This document shows, one piece after another, positions 13,440-23,597 of a stretch of 64,000 nucleotides of DNA. Every line of letters begins with the position of its first letter. Positions within the stretch are counted from its first letter, which is position 1. Below the pieces are notes generated by a model that was not told where the DNA came from, made no database searches, and saw only the letters and a program-made list of their open reading frames with translations. The position numbers and the translations under genes are program-made. The stretch is taken from assembly GCA_018881555.1 (NCBI GenBank), contig JACAXG010000204.1:496001-560000 (forward strand). Direction: 5' to 3'. This stretch comes from Amblyornis subalaris (taxonomy: Eukaryota > Chordata > Aves > Passeriformes > Ptilonorhynchidae).

Positions 13440-13790
13440 AATGTTGGCCTTCAAAACACTAAATTCCTGTTAAAAATGAACTGGTTTTCAGATTGATTAA
13501 AAATAGGCAAAAATTAATCTATTCCTCTGGCCACCTCCCCCACCCCAGATTTGTTTTGTTTATTAACTAAAATATTCACAGGAAAGAAAGCCAAAATAAT
13601 GACAATTTTCCTCTGGAAAATAATTGTCATTTTTCAACTAGCTCTTAATGTAACATAGTTAAATGAGAGCAATCCCGGTAACAACACTGCACAGCAAGTA
13701 AGGCACACAATTATTTTAAAGAAGGGCATTGCAATTTAAGAGCTAATTTTTATCATCACCTTAAATTTATAAATGGGAGAAACGAGGGAG
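13440..13790. other. AT-rich candidate conserved non-coding block with hairpins
   Basis: About 350 bp of AT-rich, non-simple sequence holds a strong hairpin (13593-13634) and a weaker dyad (13490-13520, arms AGATTGAT and ATTAATCT with one mismatch). It also has forkhead-like TGTTTATT, several AATTA cores and no open frame. The flanks are GC-rich to the left and a TA/TG microsatellite to the right. I infer a possible enhancer; it could also be neutral. Confidence 0.35.
13593..13634. repeat. Perfect-loop hairpin in AT-rich block
   Basis: The left arm AAAATAATGACAATTTTCC (13593-13611) pairs with the right arm GGAAAATAATTGTCATTTTT around a loop of three or so bases. The pairing is nearly complete except for a 3-nt bulge (TTA) and terminal slippage. 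The symmetric core ATGACAATT...AATTGTCAT gives two facing copies of a homeodomain-like ATTGTCAT word. The arm length is shorter than a normal pre-microRNA. Confidence 0.8.
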
Positions 13791-13920
13791 GGTCATCAAG
13801 CATATTTAAAAAAAAAAAAAAACCCAAAACAGAGAACACAGTAGCATTTGAAATGCTGGACTCCCATCTCCCTGTTAGATGGCATTGGCTTCTCTGTCTG
13901 TGTATGTGCAATTGTCTCTG

Positions 13921-14010
13921 TTGATATGTATGTATATGTAACACCCCTGTACATATACATATGTATATGTTTGTGTGCATTTCCATGTATATAAAGATTC
14001 ATATATATAA
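13921..14010. repeat. Degenerate TATG/TA microsatellite
   Basis: Runs of TATGTATGTATATG, CATATACATATG and ATATATATAA make a low-complexity alternating purine-pyrimidine tract of about 90 bp, interrupted by unique sequence. No other feature overlaps. Confidence 0.75.
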
Positions 14011-14079
14011 TCTGTCACCTTTTTAACCTTCAGATGTTAGAACTGAAGCACCTGACAAAAAGTCGTAGTTTTGTTTTTG

Positions 14080-14094
14080 TTTTTTTTTTTTTTT
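14080..14094 (+). repeat. T15 homopolymer
   Basis: A run of fifteen T follows TTGTTTTTG. It is a simple homopolymer with no attached retroelement body that I recognise. Confidence 0.9.
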
Positions 14095-14099
14095 CAACC

Positions 14100-15170
14100 C
14101 CCCACTAAAAATAGCACCCCAAGAGTCCAGGTAAACGCGTTGATGTCTGGTATAAATGACCAGGCTTCTTTTAATCCCAGCATGGATGCAAAGTCCCCTT
14201 CACCACACTGCCCTTCCCACTCTAGCACGTTCGGGCTCCTAATCTTGGGCTCACCACACAGCCTCAGCAGTGGTTGTCACAGGGATGGAGTCCGTCTCGG
14301 AGAGCCCTGGCTCCTTTTTCCACCCCTGCCAGGCAGTCCGGGCAGGGGCTGCAGAAAGAGGGGAGTCTGTGTGGGTTGGTATTGGGGTAGAGTGAAGAGG
14401 AGGACTGAGGCAGAAGGAAAGCGGAGCCATCCAGCACTGGAGGCAAAAACAGAGAGGGAAATTGCTATAGAAACAGTACAAAAGGCAGGGAAGAAAAACA
14501 CGGGCTGGAATTTTAATAATATTGATCAGCTTCAGAGGCAATAGCTGTGAAGATCTATCACCCCTAGGAAAACCATCTCCAGTTCCTGACAGCAGGTGTG
14601 CTTGGGCACAGGCTCCAGCAGACAGAAGGACAGGATTCTGACTGCAGTTTTGGGTGGAATGCAAAGACACACGTGTGTGTAAATGGAGATTAATGTGTAT
14701 TGCATAAAGGTGAAGGAGTCTGCATATGCCATGATCAGAGGCTAAAGTGTGAGACCAGGAGGCTGCCACTTTGGTGCTGGAAGAAGTGATGGCCTTTGAG
14801 TTTCCTCAGGGGGAGGTTTCTTACCTCCAAGATAAGAAAGAAGGGATAGAGATCACCAGTGGTGACCTGGCTAATAAGGACTCAGGGGAGAAAGACAGTA
14901 GAAATGACAGGGAATTGGAGGCAGTGGATTTCTGCTGTGGAAGAAGGACCTCAACCTGGTAGCCCACCATGATGGTGGCAGTGTTGGGACAATTGTGTGG
15001 TCCTGTGAAGGCACAGAGGAAGCTCACACCTGCAGCTGACTGCATTTGCAAGCTTAGCAGTTATCTAGTGACAGCTCCCATGCTGTGGCACTCACTACAT
15101 AGTCAGGGATTGCTAGGCTTGTGCAAGAACTTGCACACACATCTCAGGTCATCTCCCTGCTGTAAGGGTA
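14100..15170. other. Non-coding stretch, no gene recognised
   Basis: GC-moderate sequence between a T run and the CR1 3' end. Frames of up to 172 codons on the minus strand (14251-14769) carry no domain I recognise and lack exon-like context. No RNA gene was seen. Confidence 0.5.
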
Positions 15171-16081
15171 TCATAGAACCATAGTATAGCTTAGATTGTA
15201 AAAAACCTCTACGAACATCAAATCCAACCATTAACCCAGCACTGGTAAGTCCACCACTAAACTGTGGCTCTAAGCACCACATCCACACAACTTTTAAACA
15301 CCTCCAGGGATGGTGACACCACCCTGGGGCAGCCAATTCCAGTGCTCAACAACCCTTTAAGTGAAGAAATTTTTCCTAATATGTAATCTAAACCACCCCT
15401 ATTGCAACCCGAGGCTGTTTGCTCTTGTTCTGTCACTGGGGGAAGAGACCAACCCCCAGCTGTCTGAACCCTCCTTTTGGACACAGAGTGATAAGGTCTC
15501 CCCTCAGCCTTCTACTGCCCCCAGTACTGAGCCCTGGGGAACACCTGAGGGTGGCCCCAGTCCCAGGCCCAGCTGGGTGTAATTCCATTCACCAACACTC
15601 TCTGGGCCAGGACATCAGCCAGTCTTTCAGCCAGCAGGCAGCACACCTATCCCAGCCTTGAGCAGCCAGTTTCTCCAGGAAAATGTTGTGGGAAACGGTG
15701 TCAAAGGCTTTACTGAAGTGCAGGTAGAGACATCTCCAGCCTTTTGCTCATCCACAAAGGAAATCACCTTGTCACAGAAGAAGATCACGTTGGTTAAGCA
15801 GTTATGCCTTTCACAAACCCATGCTGGCTGGGCCTGATCACCTGGTGCTCCTCTACGTGCACCCCTATGCGATGGCACTCAAGATGATCTGCTCCACAAG
15901 CTTTGCCAGCACTGAGGCCAGGTTAACAGACCTGTAGTTCCCTAGATCCTCTTTCCAGCCCTTCTTGTGGATGGACGTCACATTGGCCAACCTACAGCAA
16001 CTGGGACTTCTCTGGTTAGCCAGGACTGGTGACAAACGATGGAGAGTTGCTTAGCGAGCACCTCTTCCAGCTCCCCCAGTG
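15171..16081 (-). mobile_element. CR1 LINE fragment, internally deleted ORF2
   Basis: This is a minus-strand CR1 non-LTR retrotransposon. The plus strand opens with ATCATAGAACCATAGTATAG, the complement of the CR1 3' tail. Reading on the minus strand, decayed ORF2 gives GNYRSVNLASVLAKLVEQ (upstream fingers region), then, after frameshifts, NCLTNVIFFCDKVISFVDE, then FSKAFDTVSHNIFLEKLAA (palm), then a VPQGS.LGP-like stretch. At about 15511-15522 the sequence jumps directly to an LRGDLI-like stretch and ends with SPSLEVFKSCVDVVLRATV, a stop (15257) and an ~85-bp 3' UTR. Roughly 200 codons, including the catalytic FADD box, are missing. CR1 RT normally copies its own RNA at the target site; this copy cannot encode active RT. 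The element is 5' truncated, as most CR1 copies are. Confidence 0.93.
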
Positions 16082-16878
16082 CCCAGTACCACAGTGCACG
16101 GGCAGTGAGTGCCTCCCACAATGCAGAGCTTTTCCCCACAGTCCAGCCAGAAGCTGCTGTTAAAAGCCCTGCTGTGACAGAGGTGTTCGTAGCATTAGGA
16201 CTGCTGTGCTGACAGCACAGCTTACAAGGACATGACTAGATTTATGTTTGTCTAACCAAGGCTTTAACTGAGATTCATTTCTCCTGACGGTATAGACCTA
16301 CACTGTAGCTATCTCCTTCACAGCAAGTCAGTCAAGGTCCTCATTATAACCATGAGAGAGATACTGGCTCCTTTTGGCTGTGACTCAGAGGCTTATCTGA
16401 AACAGTCCCTAAGCATCAGTGAATTGGGACCTACTATTCCTATATGTCTTCACTAACACTTTCCTAGAGTGATCTGTTCAGATGAAGATGTCTGCATCTT
16501 GAATCTCATCACTAGGACTTCGAGCCCTTATCTCTATCCAGCGTTCAAGGAGAGCTGTCCCAGACTCCTCTTAGGTGCTTCCAAGAAGAAGCTGGGCATT
16601 TACCAGATCTATTTGGCTATGGTTTGGTCAGTGGAACAAGCTCTTGGACAGGCCCCTAGAGACTATCAATGGGTTTTCTCCTTTCCACTAATTAGGTACA
16701 GACCCCTGCTTTAGAAGGATAGCTCCATTTGGTGCCTGAAGTACAGACCCAAGTTAGGCAGGCAGGATGACCACATGTAACTTTTGTGTGAAAGAGTATT
16801 TTCAGGTGGCTTTTTTTTTTTTCTTTTTGCTGTTATTTTAGCCTCAGCAAGTCCTAATCCTTCATCTGTACATATATA

Positions 16879-16882
<4 letters not shown>
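16082..16882. other. Non-coding stretch, no gene recognised
   Basis: Ordinary mixed-composition sequence downstream of the CR1 fragment. A perfect 8-bp inverted repeat (GCTGTGCT / AGCACAGC, 16203-16221) is present but small. No open frame of interest. Confidence 0.5.

Positions 16883-16913
<31 letters not shown>
16883..16913 (+). repeat. (GT)n microsatellite
   Basis: About fifteen uninterrupted GT units follow a short CATATATATG stretch. It is a typical dinucleotide repeat, potentially Z-DNA-forming and likely polymorphic. Confidence 0.97.
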
Positions 16914-16915
<2 letters not shown>

Positions 16916-18212
16916 CATCTGCAGTGTCTGAGGGTGTACGTGGAGGACAGGCAGAGGGATGGTGGTACCACCTCCAAAGTGATCCCTGACAGACCAGCCT
17001 GGTCCTTCTCACTCTGCATATGAAATGTTTTTCTCAGTAAAGTTCCTCCCCAGTGTGAAAGTTGCCTGGGTCTAGCATCCATGTGTAAACCCACTGCCCA
17101 CTGGGCTCCAGCCCTGACCCTGCAGCTGGTGCCATCAACCCCAGACAGGAGAGATGTGTGTTGTTGCTACTTCCAAGGAATAGAGCAGGATATTGTTTGC
17201 TCCACCAGATCTCTCCCATTCCTGTTGCCTCCTTGGTCCATTCATAGAATCAAAGCCTGTTAACCCTTCCTTTTCCTGATAGCACAGCTGAGGTAAGGAA
17301 AGAGACAGGTCTTGCTGTGATGGTGCTGACAGCTCTCCTTCCTCCCTCAGCTGCTTGATTTCCTGTGCTATGACATGGCCAGAAAGCCCAGAGGGGTAAG
17401 AGGGATGCTAGAGATCTTTTCCTCTTCCTCATGCACAGCCAGGAGCTGTACAGCTGACACTATTTGCTCTTGGGTACCTAGGGACACAAATGACAACAAA
17501 TCTACCCTGGGCCATCTTCAAAAGGACAGTTTTCTCCCTCTTGCCTCGTGAAATAATTGTAGACACAGATCTTGCACTGCCTTGGGGTTACCAGTCTATT
17601 GTCTTCATCAAACCCCAGGAGGCTCAAGTTGACACTTCCAGAGCATCAAAGGGCAAGACGTTGGGGCCAGGCCATCAAGTAGGAGTCAGCTTCAACCAAG
17701 ACAGCAGCCAACTGTGGGAAAAGTGTGGAGCTGAAGCCAGTGCTCAGATCGGGGGCTTAGTTCAGCATCGTCTCTTGTCAGCTGAGCATAACTGCTGTAG
17801 CCAAGAAAGCATGTTTCAGTTCACAGAAACAGTAGAGAAACCACAAACAAACAAACGAAAAGCCAGGGAAAGAATTTTCGCTAGCCAGCATGCATGACTT
17901 CAGGATCAGAACTGCCAGCAATATTCTTGTGACACCTCAACACAAGGTGAAATTTCACTCGTGTGCAGTGACTTTTCAGAAATAGGCTGCGAGGAGAGAT
18001 ATGAGCCTTGCCAAGGGGACAGAAAGGCAATACCTGAGGAACAGGGTGCAGAGCTGCTGACTGAGACAAGTGTACTGTTGTGTGCAGTGATTTTTGGTGT
18101 TTACTGAGGCAAAACTCCATGGGCCAGTAAAGGGACATTTTCCTTCATAGGAAAGGAACAGGGTGTTACTACAGATGGTAGCAACCAGCCGCTGGCAGGT
18201 TTTATTGCTTTT
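16914..18212. other. Non-coding stretch, no gene recognised
   Basis: GC-moderate sequence with frames of up to 135 codons (17490-17897, +) lacking recognisable domains. A short (ACAA)n-like stretch lies near 17845. Nothing else was recognised before the polypyrimidine tract. Confidence 0.5.
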
Positions 18213-18448
18213 CTTTTCCTTTTGCTTTTTCTTTGTCCTTTGCTTTTGCTTTTGCTTTTGCTTTCTCCTTTTTTTTCTGTCTTTTCTCCTTTGTCTCCTC
18301 CTCTTCTCTTCTCTTCTCTTCTCTTCTCTTCTCTTCTCTTCTCTTCTCTTCTCTTCTCTTCTCTTCTCTTTTCTTCTCTTCTCTTCTCTCTTCTCTTCTC
18401 TTCTCTTCTCTTCTCTTCTCTTCTCTTCTCTCTTCTCTTCTCTTCTCT
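18213..18448 (+). repeat. Polypyrimidine tract: (TTTTGC)n then (TTCTC)n microsatellite
   Basis: The tract begins as T-rich sequence with four or so TTTTGC units (about 18236-18262), then becomes a pure C/T strand from 18294 to 18448 made of the pentanucleotide TTCTC with occasional TTTTC or TC interruptions. It runs straight into the assembly gap. All open frames crossing it (Ser/Leu/Phe-rich or Arg/Glu-rich) are translations of the repeat, not genes. Homopurine-homopyrimidine mirror repeats of this length can form intramolecular triplexes. Confidence 0.97.
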
Positions 18449-18738
18449 NNNNNNNNNNNNNNNNNNNNNNNNNNNNNNNNNNNNNNNNNNNNNNNNNNNN
18501 NNNNNNNNNNNNNNNNNNNNNNNNNNNNNNNNNNNNNNNNNNNNNNNNNNNNNNNNNNNNNNNNNNNNNNNNNNNNNNNNNNNNNNNNNNNNNNNNNNNN
18601 NNNNNNNNNNNNNNNNNNNNNNNNNNNNNNNNNNNNNNNNNNNNNNNNNNNNNNNNNNNNNNNNNNNNNNNNNNNNNNNNNNNNNNNNNNNNNNNNNNNN
18701 NNNNNNNNNNNNNNNNNNNNNNNNNNNNNNNNNNNNNN
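18449..18738. other. Assembly gap, 290 N
   Basis: A run of undetermined bases lies inside the polypyrimidine tract. The flanks are C/T-only on the left and T-only on the right, so the missing part is probably more of the same low-complexity sequence, but its real length and content are unknown. Confidence 0.99.
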
Positions 18739-18771
18739 TTTTTTTTCTTTTTTTTTTTTTTTTTTTTTTTT
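18739..18771 (+). repeat. T-run continuing the polypyrimidine tract
   Basis: Thirty-three bases with a single C among T follow the gap. On the minus strand this reads as a poly(A) run just after AATAAA, so a retroposed poly(A) tail on the minus strand is a formal alternative; I see no recognisable retroelement body attached. Confidence 0.9.
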
Positions 18772-19480
18772 ATTGTCAGTAGCCAAAGCAGCTCCTTGGC
18801 CTATTACTCCCCCACGATTTTAAACCTGGGATGTAAATCAGAGCGGTACCTGCTCCGGAGTCCACCCGAGGCACTGGAAAGGCTCCCGGAGGACTCTGGC
18901 CAGCCCTCCAGCGAAGCCCAGGAGGCTGGGGGTGGTGTGGGGAAGGCCGGTGCTAATGAAAGCATTCTGGTTGGCAGTGAATGTATTTATTTTCCAGACT
19001 CCGCAAACCGATCTGTGTCTGCGCTCATCCATTCAGTGCATGCCCTCCTCAACAGCCGCTGCATCACGCTCTGTTCCTGTTCGCTGTTGACCGTGTGTCC
19101 ACATTTACGTGTGTGTTTTATGTGTGTGTCTCTGGCTAGGCCTCCTCCATCCTTTTGGTTTTTTAATTCTTCCTTACTTTCTTTTCTTCTTCCTTTCTTT
19201 TCTTTCCGTTCAGTTAGTTTGTTTTGCTCTCATTCTTGGTTCGTTTTATATAGTTTAATGGCAAGTATTTCCATGAGAATTTTTTGATTGATGCTGTGTT
19301 TGTAACATTTTTTTTTTAACTATTATTTTTATATATATCTTCTTTCCCCACCTTTCCCTTTTTCCACACTATATATAAATATATATATATAAAAAATCTT
19401 TTCTTCTTTTGTCATTCAATCAAATTCCAACCAAGAGCCAGTCAAATCCACCACAGTCTCGCGCTGAGCTAGGAAAAAAG

Positions 19481-19602
19481 TTCATGTAATGACATGAAAG
19501 TGGAAAATACAGTCCCCCAGGCCATAAATTCAAATCAACTCAAAGTTGAAAGTGTGACATGATGGCGTCATGTAACAAGATAAGAATTGTTTGCATGACA
19601 TG
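19481..19602. promoter_or_regulatory. Cluster of CATG-type dyads
   Basis: Within 122 bp there are two dyads, TTCATG-TAATGA-CATGAA (19481-19498) and ACATGA-TGGCG-TCATGT (19557-19573). There are also three copies of TGACATG (19490, 19555, 19596) and two of TCATGTAA (19482, 19568). The second dyad includes GGCGTCAT, a CRE/bZIP-like half site. Recurrence suggests a multimeric protein-binding or structured-RNA element, but no factor can be assigned from sequence alone. Confidence 0.35.
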
Positions 19603-20485
19603 CTGTCAAGTTACGTGCAGATGCTGTGATTGAAGCATTTTTCTTGGATGTTTTATCAGTTGATGATTGGCCAGTCCTGATCACATGTGCCTTTTTTGAC
19701 TTTGTGCTGCCACAATTTTTTGCTGTGCTCATTTTCGTTTCGTTTTTGGTGCTTGCAGTGGTTTCTTTATTTGTCGTTTGATTTCTCGTCAGCGTTTTAT
19801 GCTTCTTTAGATGTCACATAGAAGGAAAAAAAAAAGATGGATTCCTAATTCTTTAGAAAAAAAAATGGGATTGTTATAACTACAGATAATTTGGAAAAAA
19901 AAATAGAGAGAAAAATGTGTGGTTAATTTTTTGCACTGAAAATCTTGTGATTATTTTTTTTTTCCGGAGAATTGGGGCCTTTTTCAATTGACACCTTTTT
20001 TTTTCCCCTTAGGATATTTCAAATCACTTTCTAAAAATTAAGAAAAAAAAAAAAAAAAAAAATCAAAACTAAAAAGACTAATGATAGTAATGGTAGTTTG
20101 CAAACTATAGCAATCAAAAAAAGCAACCCCAAGAAAAGCCTTATTGTATGTCTTTTCAAGAATTCCTAATTTTAAGGTGCCGTATTACAGCAACTCCAGC
20201 AAAAATTAATTGCTTAGAGGGAGGGAGGGATTGAGTGGGAAAAAAACCCATCCAGATCAAAAAGCAAAATGCATCTTTTTGTTTACAACTGAAAAAGGGT
20301 CCTTGACGAGTGTTTTTTATTTTTTTATTATATTATTATTTTTGGTGTTGTAATTGTTTAGACTGCTGTGTACGGTTTGCTGTTTGTTGAACCAACAGTG
20401 TGAAAACCTGCCAGCATGGATTGATATTCCGCATGACACTTTTCCACCAGAGTGGACCTTTTGCAGTTTCTAAGTTTCTTGATGT

Positions 20486-20491
20486 AATAAA
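20486..20491 (+). terminator. Candidate internal poly(A) signal AATAAA
   Basis: An AATAAA hexamer lies in GTAATAAATCACC, followed within 30 nt by CA dinucleotides and a TGTTTGCT stretch. If the AT-rich block is transcribed on the plus strand this could be a proximal alternative site. In AT-rich DNA the hexamer is frequent by chance. Confidence 0.2.
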
Positions 20492-21045
20492 TCACCAAGT
20501 GTATAAGAACCTGTTTGCTAGAAAGAGATGAGAGCTAATCTTTAATGATTAAGCATCCTACTTAAATGTCAAGCCTAGTCGGATCATGATTATATTTTTT
20601 TAAAATAATTTTTTTATTTAAGAAATGTTAGCTTTACTCTTTTTTTTTTTTTTTCAAAAAAAAGTTTATTCCAACAGTCTTTTTTATTTAACCTCCTATA
20701 AATTGCCTGTTCAAAGTCCTACTTTCTGACATTCACAAAGGAGTAGATGTTATTGGCAGGTATGTCTCCACAGAAAGCTCATACACTGTCAGAGATGGCA
20801 CCCCATTAAAATATAGAACTACCCTTTCCTGATGCCTTTCACACTACAAAAGCCTGCCAAGCAAGATTGTGATCTGGCGTTGTAAAGTGGCACTTAAAAA
20901 TAATTAAAATGCCGCTACCCTCGCATATGTAGTGATACAGATTTACATAGACACGCCCTAATATTATTTTGATTTGTTATTATTACTAATAGGAACAATT
21001 GTGTTTTTCTTTATCATGATCGTGACTACCTTGCTTACTTTGGTT

Positions 21046-21111
21046 TTGATCCAGTTCCCACTGAAGTCAAGGGGAATCCTTCTGTTGATGTTAAGTGGGA
21101 GCAGAATCAGA
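21046..21111. repeat. Short palindromic repeat (MITE-like)
   Basis: The left arm TGATCCAGTTCCCACTGAAG (21047 onward) and the right arm ending AAGTGGGAGCAGAATCAG are inverted copies with about 18 of 25 positions matching, around a roughly 14-bp centre. Short palindromic elements starting TGATCCAG.TCCCA are, from memory, common in reptile and bird genomes and often sit in 3' UTRs. I do not recall the family name. It is old, given the divergence between arms. Confidence 0.6.
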
Positions 21112-21394
21112 GCCAAGGCCTTCAAAAGCCAAACACCAAAGCAGAAGCCCCATCCTGTCCCAATTGAAGGGAGAAGAAAACACCCATTACTTTCAACAGG
21201 AGCAGGATTGGGCCAAAAAGAACAGGCTTGATTTTAATTTCATTTTCATTTTTAGGTCTTTTTTTCCCCCCCTGTCTCAAATATTCCCCCCACACCTTCC
21301 CTACTTCCCACTCCCCTTTTTGATTTAATTTGCAATGATCTTCTTCATTTTTTAGGGCAGCAGCTGAATGGGCCACATTTAGAAAAAAAAAAAA

Positions 21395-21422
21395 AAAAGT
21401 ATATATATATTAAAAAAAAAAG
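21395..21422 (+). repeat. A-run / (TA)n / A-run composite
   Basis: An A run of about fifteen bases, GTATATATATATT and then another A run of about ten form a low-complexity composite inside the AT-rich block. Confidence 0.85.
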
Positions 21423-23375
21423 TGAACTATTGGATTACACCTTTGACATATCAGCAAATATCAGTCAAGCTGAAGACTTCAGACCTATTCTCTCTTTGAT
21501 TGTTTAGACTGTATTATTTCTTCAAGAAAAGTATCACATCTGCTGACTTCGAAGGACATATGCTTGAAAACAAACACATAAATAAAATCAGAACAGGAAC
21601 AAGATCAACCAGGTTTTCTGAAGTGACACTGATATCACCACAGCGGCTTTTCTTCAAACAGGAGATGCAAACCTGGATACTGGCAAAGGAGTGCCTGTTT
21701 GCCACCAAGGATGCGGTTACCATGCGAGACCCATGGTAACAGTCACTGAGCATCTTTATTTCTCATTCCTTAGCTATATAGGGACCAAAGGACAAAACTT
21801 TTTACCGCAGACTTGTAGCTGTATGTAAAATATGGAAGTTCTTTCCTTTTCTCTGAGCTGTTCCTAAAACAGTTTTTGAGAGCGATTATATGAAATATGT
21901 AAAAACTAAAAAAAAAAAAAAACAAAAAAAAAAACCATAAAAAAAAATACAAATGCTTAAATGCTTTTAAAACGGCAAGATAATAGTTCTTTGATACTTT
22001 GGGAGGTTCTTTGGTTATACATTAATTAGAGTCTATGAAGCTTTCATATGGTTTTCTGTATAATACGCAAGGATTGCGTTGTTAAAGGCAGGTAAGATGG
22101 ATATCTATGAAAAGCAAAAAAAAAAGTAAATAAATAAATACATAATTAAGTACATAAAAAGGCATAGAAAAGAGAAAGGAAAGATGGTTGATATTAAATG
22201 GAAAACAAAAAGGTTTGTAAATGCTTCTAACTCTCCCCATTTAAAATCCTAATAGTTGTACAGAATTTAAAAAAAGAAAGTTTAAAATACCTATATAATA
22301 GAAAAAATTAGACAACATAAAAATAAAAAAAAATACAAAAAGGCAAAAAAAAATAATACTACATAGAAGTTAGCGTTAATGCTAAAAACAAAGATGTTGT
22401 AGAACTGTAATTTTTGTAGAGTTTAGATTGAGCATAAATTCCTACTCTCTGCCAATTGCTGTTGGATGCTGTTATTTATCGAGGAGAAAAAGGAGAAAAA
22501 TGGCTATTTTGGCAGCTTTTTTAACTGCAAGCATTCCAGCTATTAAAAAATAAACAAGACAAGACTCAATTCTGTAGACAATGCAAATGGGAAAAAAAAA
22601 CAGCTGTCTTTTTATCAGACGTTAGTTCTAACTTGAACAACAAAAACACAGCTAAACGCTTCATGTCTTCATGATCTGCTGTCCGCAAAATTCCCATCAT
22701 CCTATGCTTCAGTAGCTTCCATATTTGCTCTAGAAACCTTCAGGGCAAGGGATTAGCCTAGTACCTTAATCTTAAAAAAAAAAAAAAAAAAAAACTAAAA
22801 AAACCTAAAAAAAAAAACCATAAAAAATAAACTAAAGAAACAATCTCTTTGAAGAATTTCTGAAACTGTTTACAAGGAATTTTGAAAAACAGGGGGATGT
22901 TTAAAAAAAAAAAGATGCTGGCTCTGTTTTCTGTAAATAAATTTGCATATTTTGTAGGACTTTTAATTGTAATGATAGAGAAAAAACAAGGAAAACTATT
23001 TAATGAAAGCACGATATTTATCTTTGGTAAATGACTTTAGAGCAGTTAAAAATAAGACATTGCTTTAAAAAATCTGACTCAGAAAAAACAATGAATTATT
23101 TAAGAACACATATATTTTAAAGTATATCATATTTATTATAATTTATTTTCACAGTCTTAAAACTTGATTTACATCATTCTCACACTTGTTTGCATCGATT
23201 GAGCAGTGTGATAATTGTTTTTGATTTTTTTTGGGTTTTACTTTTGTTTTTGAGTTATGCTCGTTGTTTTTCTTAGGATTTTTTATCTCGATCTTGAACT
23301 TTTTTGCTTTATTCTTTTTCCTTTTACTTTTTTTTTCCTTTTTTTTTTTTTTAATGTTAATTTTGATTACTTATT

Positions 23376-23466
23376 GGGCCTGATCGTGCAGTCCTTACTC
23401 TTCCAAAACTCTCATGGGGATATAACGAGCATTTTGCCAGAGTAAGGACTGAAGCAAACTGAGCCC
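23376..23466. repeat. 91-bp palindromic repeat (MITE-like)
   Basis: The left arm opens GGGCCTGATCGTGCAGTCCT and the right arm closes with the inverted form ...AGTAAGGACTG...GAGCCC. The shared core CAGTCCTTACTC and a following CAAAA match in both arms over about 36 bp, with a diverged centre. It resembles a class of short palindromic, DNA-transposon-like amniote repeats I recall as beginning GGGCCTGATCCTGCA. No flanking protein or clear target-site duplication is visible. Confidence 0.7.
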
Positions 23467-23591
23467 ACAGCTAGGAAGTACAGATGTGTAACGCAGCTGC
23501 AGTTCCATACAACTGCTCTTTCACTCTCAATTCCCTAAAACTCCTTGTAATCTTCTGTAATTATTGAATGACGCTTTCCAGCTTAGCCCTA

Positions 23592-23597
23592 AATAAA
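23592..23597 (+). terminator. Candidate distal poly(A) signal AATAAA
   Basis: AATAAA is followed by GCACAGTTT and then a genomic run of about nineteen A (from 23607), then a GT/T-rich segment. The hexamer-to-CA spacing and downstream element fit a genuine cleavage site ending the AT-rich block. The A-run right after it could also be read as the tail of a retrocopied transcript, which is rare in birds because CR1 does not use poly(A) tails. Confidence 0.4.

Noticed and set aside
14251..14769. 172-codon minus-strand frame
   Set aside because: Unrecognised, His/Leu/Ser/Pro-rich chance translation of GC-moderate DNA.
16203..16221. Perfect 8-bp inverted repeat GCTGTGCT/AGCACAGC
   Set aside because: Short dyads of this size are expected many times in 64 kb.
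18163..19287. 374-codon plus-strand frame through the gap
   Set aside because: Most of it is translation of TTCTC repeat, N and poly(T); the remaining residues match no family I recognise.
22008..22050. TCTTTGGTTAT resembling the start of miR-9
   Set aside because: The match stops after 11 bases and no hairpin with a complementary arm follows.
22690..22712. TTCCC..TCATCCTATGC resembling miR-204
   Set aside because: Internal bases are missing and no pre-microRNA hairpin surrounds it.
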